Below, in pieces: positions 22,468 to 29,555 of a stretch of 64,000 bases of DNA (position 1 is the stretch's first letter; the number at the start of each line of letters is the position of its first letter). Source of the DNA: Megasphaera sp. AM44-1BH (GTDB lineage: Bacteria > Bacillota > Negativicutes > Veillonellales > Megasphaeraceae); assembly GCF_003467125.1 (NCBI RefSeq), contig NZ_QSFA01000011.1, forward strand, positions 1 through 64,000, read 5' to 3'. The position numbers and the translations under genes were made by a program. Under the pieces are notes generated by a model. That model saw only the letters and a list, made by a program, of their open reading frames with translations, was not told the origin of the DNA and ran no database searches.

Positions 22468-23100
22468 ATGACGATTGAAGAATTAATCCAGAAATTGGGG
22501 ATTGCTGATGATAAAAGAGAAGAAGCTTCCAAAACTCTTCATGATTATCTGGATGGCAATTATGTAACAAAATCTCGTTTCAATGAGGTCAACGAGGAAA
22601 AGAAGACCCTGAAGACAACAGTTGCAGAACGAGACAAGCAACTGGAAACCCTGAAGAATAGCAAAGGCGATACAGAAGCCTTGAAAGCGCAAATCAAACA
22701 GCTTCAGACGGAAAATAATCAGGCAAAAGAAAAATATGAAGACCAGATGAAGAATCTGAAACTGACTACGGCCATTCAACTGGCTATAGGTGATAGTGCG
22801 CAGGATGTCGGGATTGTTTCCGGATTATTTGACAGGGATAAGCTCATCCTTGGTGAAGATGGAAAAGTCACTGGCCTTGATGAACAGCTTAAGGCACTCA
22901 AGGAAAGTAAACCATTTTTGTTTAAAGCAGCACCTGGTAATCCGCCGAAATACAGCCCTAATGGTGGCGGCGGAAATAATTTGAAGAATCCCTTTGCTAA
23001 AGAGACATTCAATATGACAGAACAGGGCAAGCTGTTGCGTGAAAATCCAGAACAGGCCAAAGCCTTTGCAGCGGCCGTTGGAGTCACACTCAATGTATAG
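22468..23100 (+). CDS. Capsid scaffold protein (minor structural GP20 type)
   Basis: The 210-residue product has a long central coiled coil (about 35-100: SRFNEVNEEKKTLKTTVAER, then KAQIKQLQTENNQAKEKYEDQ) and a compact C-terminal part. This matches phage GP20-type scaffolding proteins, which assemble inside the prohead and are removed before packaging. It directly precedes the capsid gene. ATG 22468 follows AAAGGAG. The linker 22405-22467 contains only GC-rich repeats of GGT/ACC. Confidence 0.88.
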   Translation: MTIEELIQKLGIADDKREEASKTLHDYLDGNYVTKSRFNEVNEEKKTLKTTVAERDKQLETLKNSKGDTEALKAQIKQLQTENNQAKEKYEDQMKNLKLTTAIQLAIGDSAQDVGIVSGLFDRDKLILGEDGKVTGLDEQLKALKESKPFLFKAAPGNPPKYSPNGGGGNNLKNPFAKETFNMTEQGKLLRENPEQAKAFAAAVGVTLNV

Positions 23101-23113
23101 GAGGTAATGAATC

Positions 23114-24082
23114 ATGGCAGGAACAACTTTGACAGACGTCATTGTACCGGAACTCTTTAATCCGTATGTCATCCAGCGGACAATGGAAAAATCGGCATTT
23201 TTCAGTAGCGGTATCATTACACGGAATGCAGCTTTCGATGCATTAGCCAGTGAAGCGGCCCGTACACATAATATGCCTTTCTTTGAAGATCTTTCTGGTG
23301 ATGCCCAGAATATCGTAGAAGGAAAGTCAATCGAATTCCAGAAAATCACGTCTAATAAAGACGTATCGACAACTATCATGCGTCAGCAGAAATGGAGTGC
23401 TACCTCTCTTTCGGCGGCACTGGCAGGTAGTGACCCGATGCGTGCCATCGGAGACCTGGTTGCTGATTACTGGGCCCGTCAGTATCAGAAAGAACTGATT
23501 AATATTTTGACTGGCGTCTTTGGAGCCGATACGATGGCGGACCATGTGCTGGATATTTCTAAAAAGACAGGCAATGCCGCTAATATCAGTGCGTCTGCCG
23601 TCATTGATACTCTGCAGCTTCTGGGTGACGCTCAGGATCAGCTGACAGCGGTTGTTATGCATTCCGCAACCAAAGCATACCTTAAAAAACAGAATCTCAT
23701 TACGACGGAACGGGATAGCACTTCCGTGGAATTCGATACGTATCAGGGACGCCGCGTCATTGTAGACGATGGATGCCCGGCCGCTGATGGTGTTTATACG
23801 ACGTACTTCTTCGGATCGGGAGCAGTAGCTTATGGTGAAGGGAACCCGGTAGGTTTCGTGCAGACAGAAACGAAACGCGACCCGGACCTTGGCGCCGGTA
23901 TCAACATGCTTTACAACCGTCGCTGCTTCATCATGCACCCCCGTGGAATCGCATGGCAGAATGCTGTACGTGCCAACGTAGAATCTCCATCCAGAGAAGA
24001 ACTGGCAACGGCAACGAACTGGAAACGCGTGTATGAACCGAAAGCCATCCGTATCGTAGCATTGAAACATAAAGTAGGCTGA
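23114..24082 (+). CDS. Major capsid protein
   Basis: The 322-residue product has the position and features of an HK97-fold coat protein: N-terminal IVPELFNPYV, EGKSIEFQKI in the E-loop region, a long spine helix around MRAIGDLVADYWARQYQKELI, and AVVMHSATKAYLKKQNL before the A-domain. No protease gene is present and the start is not an obvious cleavage product. It follows the scaffold gene by 13 bases with AGGAGGTAATG. Confidence 0.92.
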   Translation: MAGTTLTDVIVPELFNPYVIQRTMEKSAFFSSGIITRNAAFDALASEAARTHNMPFFEDLSGDAQNIVEGKSIEFQKITSNKDVSTTIMRQQKWSATSLSAALAGSDPMRAIGDLVADYWARQYQKELINILTGVFGADTMADHVLDISKKTGNAANISASAVIDTLQLLGDAQDQLTAVVMHSATKAYLKKQNLITTERDSTSVEFDTYQGRRVIVDDGCPAADGVYTTYFFGSGAVAYGEGNPVGFVQTETKRDPDLGAGINMLYNRRCFIMHPRGIAWQNAVRANVESPSREELATATNWKRVYEPKAIRIVALKHKVG

Positions 24083-24094
24083 TAAGGTCAGGTG

Positions 24095-25528
24095 ATGGAT
24101 GTGGACAGCGAAGAGTATTGGGCACAGAGAGCCATAGAGCGGGAAAAAGAATGGCACAAGAAATGCCAGGAAACCATTGAAAAGGAACTGGCCCGGTACT
24201 ATCTTGCATCGCTGGGCCATATCCAGACCGATATAGCGGCACTGTATGGCCGGTTTGCCAAAGATAATGCACTGTCAGTCGAAGAAGCGCGCAGGCTGAT
24301 TACGGGAAGTGAATACCGGCAGTGGCGTATGACGATTGAGGAATATATCAGGCAGATAAAGGAAAACGGGGACAAAGGTCTTGAACGGGAACTGAATGTC
24401 CTGGCCATGCGCAGCCGTATCAGCCGGCTGGATAAGCTGTACAGTGAAACCTTGATGGAACTGGATGCGTTAGGACATAAGGTTTCTGAGACTATGACGG
24501 ATTTCCTCACAGATGCATACAAAGACAATTATTATCATGGGCTGTTTGATATTGGGAAGGAAATCGGATTGCCGGCCTCCTTTGCTAAAGTCAACCGTGA
24601 TGATCTGACGCAGGTGCTCCGGAATCGATGGAGCGGGATGAATTACAGCCAGCGAATCTGGAAAAATCAGCGGCTGCTGGTACGAACACTAAAGTCTGAG
24701 ATGATGACAGCCGTTCATCGAGGGGAAAGCATAGATGCTATCTCTAAGAGGGTATCCCAGCGGGTGGATGTCGGAATCAGTAATGCACGACGTCTGGTCC
24801 GGACAGAGCTGAATTACGTTGAAAATCAGAGTGCCATGGACGGTATCAAAGAAGCAGGGATGAAGTATTACCGCTTTTCTGCGACACTGGACCGCCGGAC
24901 GTCAGCGACCTGCCGGGGACACGATGGCCATGTTTATCCCATTGGCGAATATCAGCCAGGCAGTACGGCCCCACCACTTCACCCGAACTGCCGTTCCACA
25001 ATCGCCGGCAGCCTGTACGGGCCGGATAAAAAGAAGACCGGGACACGCATTGCCAGGAATGACAAGGGCAAGACGTATTATGTGCCAGCTGACATGACGT
25101 ATGAAGAATGGTATAATAAACATATCGAATCAACTATTATACCAACTGGCAATGCAAACTGGAAAACTAATGAACAAGGATATGTTATTGTCACGAAGCA
25201 AATTCCCAAGATTATTAAACATTACCGGACTGCCACACATGCAGAACCTAATTCTGTAGTTATGCATTATGGAAAACCCGGACCACATGAGCAAATGGAC
25301 TATGATTTTTATGATGAGAATGGGTATTTGGCAATGCAGATTCATTGTGGAAATCATCTTATGCCAAGAAAACATAAATTCGGTGAGTTTGGTGAACATG
25401 CAGCACATTGGGAATGGACGCAAAAAGAGGGGAAGTGGAAAGGGCACCCATTACCAAATACTGAATTAACAGAGAAGGAAAGGAGGCTGGTACATGATGG
25501 TATTGAGTTTAAACGAACTCAGAGATGA
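24095..25528 (+). CDS. MuF-type head morphogenesis protein fused to a variable C-terminal toxin-like domain
   Basis: The 477-residue product has a helical N-terminus (about 1-190) and a phage Mu gpF/SPP1 gp7-type domain at about 190-310, with MTAVHRGESIDAISKRV, LVRTELNYV, CRGHDGH and HPNCR. A conserved linker (GKTYYVPADMTYEEWY, about 326-341) leads to a C-terminal domain of about 135 residues. That domain contains YDENGYLAMQI, CGNH, KHKFGEFGEH and HWEW, a His-rich set that could be a nuclease-like active site. The last 35 bases overlap a small immunity-like gene. MuF proteins enter the capsid, and variable tips with partner genes are known in temperate phages of Firmicutes as polymorphic toxins. 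The activity of this tip is unproven. Confidence 0.85.
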   Translation: MDVDSEEYWAQRAIEREKEWHKKCQETIEKELARYYLASLGHIQTDIAALYGRFAKDNALSVEEARRLITGSEYRQWRMTIEEYIRQIKENGDKGLERELNVLAMRSRISRLDKLYSETLMELDALGHKVSETMTDFLTDAYKDNYYHGLFDIGKEIGLPASFAKVNRDDLTQVLRNRWSGMNYSQRIWKNQRLLVRTLKSEMMTAVHRGESIDAISKRVSQRVDVGISNARRLVRTELNYVENQSAMDGIKEAGMKYYRFSATLDRRTSATCRGHDGHVYPIGEYQPGSTAPPLHPNCRSTIAGSLYGPDKKKTGTRIARNDKGKTYYVPADMTYEEWYNKHIESTIIPTGNANWKTNEQGYVIVTKQIPKIIKHYRTATHAEPNSVVMHYGKPGPHEQMDYDFYDENGYLAMQIHCGNHLMPRKHKFGEFGEHAAHWEWTQKEGKWKGHPLPNTELTEKERRLVHDGIEFKRTQR

Positions 25529-25745
25529 AATGGAAAATTGGACCGCTTATGAAAATTCTTTTGTTTATAAGGGCGTTGAATATGGACTACTCCATAATGC
25601 AAAAGATGGCAGTTATTATTTTGGACTGTGCAATACTCTGGATGATCATGGCCAGACTTTTCCCGATTTTGACTCTGCAGTAAATGCTTTGCTTGTAGAT
25701 GGCCATTCTATTGCGGAGTTAATGCCGCAACTCAATTGGACTTAA
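25494..25745 (+). CDS. Immunity-like protein of the MuF toxin cassette
   Basis: The 83-residue acidic protein begins at ATG 25494 (or 25497) behind AAAGGAGG, inside the end of the MuF gene, so the two are translationally coupled. It is a diverged homologue of the protein at 1921-2136 (shared F.YKG..Y and G.S..E.LP.LNW). A terminator follows directly, separating it from the next head gene. Coupling, size, acidity and co-variation with the adjacent tip argue for an immunity partner. No known immunity family is recognised. Confidence 0.6.
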   Translation: MMVLSLNELRDEMENWTAYENSFVYKGVEYGLLHNAKDGSYYFGLCNTLDDHGQTFPDFDSAVNALLVDGHSIAELMPQLNWT

Positions 25746-25761
25746 GCCCAGTTGAATACTT

Positions 25762-25787
25762 AGCACTCACGATGTGGGTGCTTTTTT
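25762..25787 (+). terminator. Terminator inside the structural operon after the immunity gene
   Basis: AGCACTC (25762-25768) pairs with GGGTGCT (25776-25782, one T-G wobble), then six T in total (25782-25787). It sits between immunity and connector genes, where an essential late operon should be continuous. Confidence 0.65.
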
Positions 25788-25811
25788 CATGCCCAAATGG
25801 AGGTGGCAGGT

Positions 25812-26183
25812 ATGCAGTGTGTAACGGCAGATGAAGCGGTAACGCGCATTATTGCCAATGTGCAAAGTATCCGTGGTGAGCCGGCAGAGGATGCATCTCT
25901 TACGATGTATGCAAATAAATTTGTCGGTTTTGTCCTGGATTATTGCAACCGGGAAGATTTCCCTAAAACGCTGATCTATACAGCAACGGATTATATATCC
26001 AAATGGCTGGAAGACAAAGCGAATGGCGGGCGTCAGGGTGCATTGAAGAGCCTGGAGCAGAATGATACAAAATTCCAATTTGCCGTATCAGATATGACGC
26101 AATCGGGAAGCCAGACCGATGCAGATCTGCAATCTTTTACAGCCTGTCTTGCACCGTATCGAAAAGTCAGGTGGCCCGTATGA
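25812..26183 (+). CDS. Head-tail connector protein (gp6-like)
   Basis: The 123-residue product is all-helical (TADEAVTRIIANVQSI, KFVGFVLDYCN, DYISKWLEDKANGG), matching HK97 gp6/SPP1 gp15-type adaptors that ring the portal. ATG 25812 is chosen over ATG 25797 because GGAGGTGG (25799-25806) lies between them. A near-identical copy lies in the relic at 2208-2579. It overlaps the next gene by four bases. Confidence 0.8.
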   Translation: MQCVTADEAVTRIIANVQSIRGEPAEDASLTMYANKFVGFVLDYCNREDFPKTLIYTATDYISKWLEDKANGGRQGALKSLEQNDTKFQFAVSDMTQSGSQTDADLQSFTACLAPYRKVRWPV

Positions 26184-26548
26184 CGATGCCATGGAACCGA
26201 TGTAAGAATCTGCTCATGAAGTACATGTATAAAGACAGCGTCACCGTGTACCGGCAGCAGCCAGTAAAAGACGACGAAAGTGCCGATGATTATACGACGC
26301 AAGCCATCTATCAGGATATTCCGTGCCACCTGACACAATATGGAAAGGAACTGCAGAGCGGACAGAATCCGCGGGAATTCTTCACGAAGACGGACCTGCG
26401 CATCTGCCTGGATCCAGAATACGACATTTTGCCGAACGATGTCCTAGTCATCGTGCATGTCGGCCAAACCTTTACGCTTAATGCCGCGAAGGCTTTCAAG
26501 TATCCGGACCATCAGGAAATCAGCGTCCGCAGAGAGGATGAGGCGTAA
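26180..26548 (+). CDS. Head-tail stopper/joining protein
   Basis: The 122-residue product has a beta-barrel-like pattern: YKDSVTVYRQQPV, IYQDIPCHLTQYGK, then DLRICLDPEYDILPNDVLVI and GQTFTLNAAKAFKYPDHQEISV. These are features of phage head-closure proteins of the SPP1 gp16 type. ATG 26180 follows AGGTGG. Gene order (connector, stopper, gp10-like, tail terminator) supports the assignment. Confidence 0.75.
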   Translation: MTMPWNRCKNLLMKYMYKDSVTVYRQQPVKDDESADDYTTQAIYQDIPCHLTQYGKELQSGQNPREFFTKTDLRICLDPEYDILPNDVLVIVHVGQTFTLNAAKAFKYPDHQEISVRREDEA

Positions 26549-26925
26549 TGGGAATGCATTTTGGTGGCTTCGACGCCTTCGATGAGCGATTAGCCAAAAT
26601 CGAGGAACAGGGAGCCAGAAAGATGAATCAGTTCGTCGCCCAGGAAGCAGAAGTAATCCGAGGGAAAGTCCAGAACAATACTCCTGTAAGAAAGGTTAAC
26701 GGCGGCCGACTGAAAGGCGGCTGGAAACGGTCACGGGCCGTGCAGGGTAAAGCTGTGGTCTATAATAACGTTGAATATGCTGCCCATGTCGAGTATGGGC
26801 ACCGGACGCGTGGTGGCAAAGGCTTCGTGAAGGGAAGTAAGATGCTCCATCGCGGGATGCTGCAGGCGGAAAAGACGTTCCGGGATGATGCCGATACTAT
26901 CATAAAGGCGGTGCTTGATGAATGA
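26548..26925 (+). CDS. HK97 gp10-like tail-completion protein
   Basis: The 125-residue product has an N-terminal helix followed by the gp10-like core (NTPVRKVNGGRLKGGWKRS, VYNNVEYAAHVEYGHRTRGG, then a basic helix). Family members act at the head-tail junction or tail terminus. It shares its first base with the last base of the preceding gene and overlaps the next by four bases, so the cluster is tightly coupled. Confidence 0.85.
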   Translation: MGMHFGGFDAFDERLAKIEEQGARKMNQFVAQEAEVIRGKVQNNTPVRKVNGGRLKGGWKRSRAVQGKAVVYNNVEYAAHVEYGHRTRGGKGFVKGSKMLHRGMLQAEKTFRDDADTIIKAVLDE

Positions 26926-27389
26926 TTACACTGCGTGAAATCAAAGCGGCCATCGTAAACGTACTGAAAACAAAATACCCGGAATGCAGGGTGCACTTCG
27001 ATAATGTAGAAAAATCGGATGCGCCTTATTTTTATGTCGAACTGATGCCGACAGCGACAACAGTCGATGATGTATATAGTGACCGGCTGGTACAGGTGGA
27101 TATTACCTACATCCACCCGAAAGACGCCATGGGCCGGGTTAACCGCACAGCTGTTTATGATGTAGCAGATACTCTTGACAGGACAATCCGGCCGGTGCTG
27201 GCCATTATGGACCGGCACATCACTATTTTGGATGCAGAGATGACTGTCGTGGATGACATCCTGCATTATATTTTTAATCTTGATTTCCGTGACGCCTGGA
27301 CCGATGAAGAAGCCGGCCGTGTCCAGTATGAACTGATGCAGTCGATGCAGTTGCAGGTGAACGGGACTGATCTGACAGAGGAGGAATAG
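26922..27389 (+). CDS. Tail terminator-like protein (DUF6838 type)
   Basis: The 155-residue product opens with ITLREIKAAIVNVLKTKYPECRVHFDNVE and continues with PYFYVELMP, VQVDITYIHP and HYIFNLDFRD, the alpha/beta layout of phage tail-terminator proteins. It should cap the tail tube and sheath and set the interface to the head. The sheath gene follows after three bases. Confidence 0.75.
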   Translation: MITLREIKAAIVNVLKTKYPECRVHFDNVEKSDAPYFYVELMPTATTVDDVYSDRLVQVDITYIHPKDAMGRVNRTAVYDVADTLDRTIRPVLAIMDRHITILDAEMTVVDDILHYIFNLDFRDAWTDEEAGRVQYELMQSMQLQVNGTDLTEEE

Positions 27390-27392
27390 ACT

Positions 27393-28526
27393 ATGCCAGC
27401 ACAGGAACAGGAATTATTCGGTCTGCCGCAGGTACTGATTAATTTCCGTACGAAAGGCACGACAGCAATCAAACGGAGTGCCATGGGGATCGTTGCGATG
27501 ATTCTCCACAATGAATCGAAAGATGAAATCCATAACTATACGATCCGGGATGTATCGGATATCCCGGAAACGGGTCTTACCGATGAAAACGTAGACCTTA
27601 TAAAGAAATGTCTGCTCGGGACGCCGCTCCGGGTCCTGGTATATACACTGCCCCTTTCCACTGTAGAAGGAGCGACTAAGACACAGGCCAACGTCCTCAA
27701 GATGCTGGCCAATATCAAATGGAACTGGCTCTGTGCCCCGACATCCACGACGCAGGAACAGAATGACCTGGCATCTTGGATTAAGACGCAGCGCACGACG
27801 AAACGGAAAACTTTCAAGGCCGTATTGTCTGAACAGGCCGCCGACCATGAAGGTGTTGTCAACTTCTGCACGAACGATATCAAGGTGCAGACTGACACCG
27901 ACAGCTCTGGCAATCCTGTCTATACAACGTATACGTCGTTACAGTATACAGCCCGAATTGCTGGTATTTTGGCAGGACTGTCTCTGGACCGCAGCGCTAC
28001 GTACTTTAAGCTGACGGAAGTCGAAAGCGTAGAGGTCTACGAAGATATCGATACACTGATTGATAAAGGCGAACTGCTCCTGATTGATGAACAGGACGGC
28101 GATGGCGTCAAGATTGCCCGCGCCTGCAATTCCCTTACGACCTTCACCACGGACAAAGGTGAAGAATTCCGTAAGATTAAAATCATTGAAGGCATGGACA
28201 TGATTACCGATGATATCCGGGATACGTTCAAGAAATATTACGTCGGCAAGGTCATCAACGACTACAACCATAAGATGCTGTTCATTTCGGCCATCCTGGT
28301 CTATTTCTCAGAAATCAAAGGGAACGTACTGGATGCCGATGCAGATAATACAGTTGACATCAACGAACAGTATCAGAGCAATTATGCCAAGCTTCACGGC
28401 GATGATCCGACAACGATGTCGGTCATGGAAATCCGCCAGTACAATACCGGTGATACGGTTGCTCTGGTCGGCAATATCCGTCTCGTAGATGCTATGGAAA
28501 ATCTGACGATTGATTTTACCCTGTAA
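27393..28526 (+). CDS. Contractile tail sheath protein
   Basis: The 377-residue product corresponds to the XkdK-type sheath of PBSX-like phages. It starts GLPQVLINFRTKGTTAIKRSAMGIVAMIL and has the subtilisin-like insert region (ANIKWNWLCAPT...EQNDLASWIKTQR) and a C-terminal arm (AIYFS.IKGNVLDA...). The sheath polymer contracts to drive the tube through the envelope, which identifies the phage as a myovirus. ATG 27393 follows AGGAGG. Confidence 0.92.
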   Translation: MPAQEQELFGLPQVLINFRTKGTTAIKRSAMGIVAMILHNESKDEIHNYTIRDVSDIPETGLTDENVDLIKKCLLGTPLRVLVYTLPLSTVEGATKTQANVLKMLANIKWNWLCAPTSTTQEQNDLASWIKTQRTTKRKTFKAVLSEQAADHEGVVNFCTNDIKVQTDTDSSGNPVYTTYTSLQYTARIAGILAGLSLDRSATYFKLTEVESVEVYEDIDTLIDKGELLLIDEQDGDGVKIARACNSLTTFTTDKGEEFRKIKIIEGMDMITDDIRDTFKKYYVGKVINDYNHKMLFISAILVYFSEIKGNVLDADADNTVDINEQYQSNYAKLHGDDPTTMSVMEIRQYNTGDTVALVGNIRLVDAMENLTIDFTL

Positions 28527-28539
28527 GGAGGTCTTATAA

Positions 28540-28995
28540 ATGGCAAGAAGCCCATTTGATGTGCAGTATCGAGGTTGTAGACGCTGGAACGGGTCCCACG
28601 GCAAGGTATGGTGGGACAATGAATTGCTTTTTGAAATCGAAAAGTTTGAGGTAAACGTAGAGCCACAGCGTGAAGATGTGCTGATCGGTAACAGCGTAGA
28701 CAGCAAAATCGTATCACTGAAAGGCACCGGGACGATTACAATCAAGAGCGTCATTAACCGCAATCTGAATAAATTCCTCGAAGAATGGAAAGCCGGGCAC
28801 GATCCGCGGACGACACTGGTAGGTCTGCTGGAGGATCCAGATATGATTGATGCCCAAAAAGAACGCGTCTCAATCGATAATGTCTGGTTCAACAAATTGG
28901 ATCTGATGAGTTTTGAAAAAGGCAAGGTAGTTGAAAAAGAATATCCCTTCGGCTTCACGCCGGAAGATACAGCTTATGTAGAAACCGTAGAATAG
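28540..28995 (+). CDS. Tail tube protein (XkdM type)
   Basis: The 151-residue product begins ARSPFDVQYRGCRRWNGSHGKVWWDNELLFEIEKF and later has GTGTITIKSVINRNLNKFL, the usual frame of XkdM-like tube proteins that stack as hexamers inside the sheath. ATG 28540 follows AAGGAGG. Order sheath-tube-chaperone-tape measure is as in PBSX. Confidence 0.9.
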   Translation: MARSPFDVQYRGCRRWNGSHGKVWWDNELLFEIEKFEVNVEPQREDVLIGNSVDSKIVSLKGTGTITIKSVINRNLNKFLEEWKAGHDPRTTLVGLLEDPDMIDAQKERVSIDNVWFNKLDLMSFEKGKVVEKEYPFGFTPEDTAYVETVE

Positions 28996-29007
28996 GAGGA
29001 GTGTTAC

Positions 29008-29370
29008 ATGGCAGTCAGTGTGCAGGATCTGATTAATCAGAAAGAAAAAATCGAGCAGAAGAAACAGGAAACATTTGATATCACTACCAGCGTCGGGGTA
29101 ATGACCGTAAAGAAAATGTCTGGGAGCCTGATGGCCGACATTATCGATATGTCGGATGGCGGGGATGAATACTGCATCCTCAACAGCGTCGTAGCTCCGA
29201 ATCTGAAAGACGCGGCACTGCAGCAGGCGTATGGCTGTGCAGAACCGACGGATATTGTCGATAAGCTCTTTGACGCCGGGGAAGTACCGGCTATTGCAAG
29301 AAAAATAGCCAGCCTGTCCGGATACGGAGAAAACATCGAAGCAAAGGTACATGAAGAAGTAAAAAACTGA
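29008..29370 (+). CDS. Tail assembly chaperone, short form (XkdN type)
   Basis: The 120-residue product starts SVQDLINQKEKIEQKKQETFDI and has TVKKMSGSLMADIIDMSD, typical of XkdN-like chaperones that coat the tape measure. It ends VKN-stop exactly at a slippery A AAA AAC (29361-29367). The minus-one frame is open beyond, giving a longer form as in many tailed phages. ATG 29008 follows AGGAGG. Confidence 0.88.
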   Translation: MAVSVQDLINQKEKIEQKKQETFDITTSVGVMTVKKMSGSLMADIIDMSDGGDEYCILNSVVAPNLKDAALQQAYGCAEPTDIVDKLFDAGEVPAIARKIASLSGYGENIEAKVHEEVKN

Positions 29371-29403
29371 TTGAGGAGAACTGGGAAGCGGCTACGGCCG
29401 CTT
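29361..29403 (+). promoter_or_regulatory. Programmed -1 ribosomal frameshift signal
   Basis: The heptamer A AAA AAC (29361-29367) fits X XXY YYZ in the zero frame (GTA AAA AAC TGA). A stem-loop, AAGCGGC (29386-29392) / GCCGCTT (29397-29403) with loop TACG, begins 18 bases after it. That spacing is longer than the usual 5-9 bases. Confidence 0.75.
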
Positions 29404-29555
29404 TTCTGGTTCTCAGGGGTCATACACTGGACTGGTTCTTCCATCTGGATCCAGTGGAAAAGATATTCTGCTATCAGGCCATGATGCATGAACAGGAACG
29501 GCAGGAGCGGCTGATACTGCTGCCATTAAAAGTGAGAGGAGACCGGATGCTATGA
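29367..29555 (+). CDS. Frameshift extension of the tail assembly chaperone
   Basis: After a -1 shift at AAC the frame continues from CTG (29367) for 62 codons to TGA 29553-29555, reading LIEENWEAATAAFLVLRGHT, then LDWFFHLDPVEKIFCYQAMM. This has the helical WF.L.P.E..FY.A pattern of the second chaperone domain (gpG-T type). No start codon or ribosome site opens it independently. It ends overlapping the tape-measure start by four bases. The full fusion is about 182 residues. Confidence 0.8.
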   Translation: MIEENWEAATAAFLVLRGHTLDWFFHLDPVEKIFCYQAMMHEQERQERLILLPLKVRGDRML

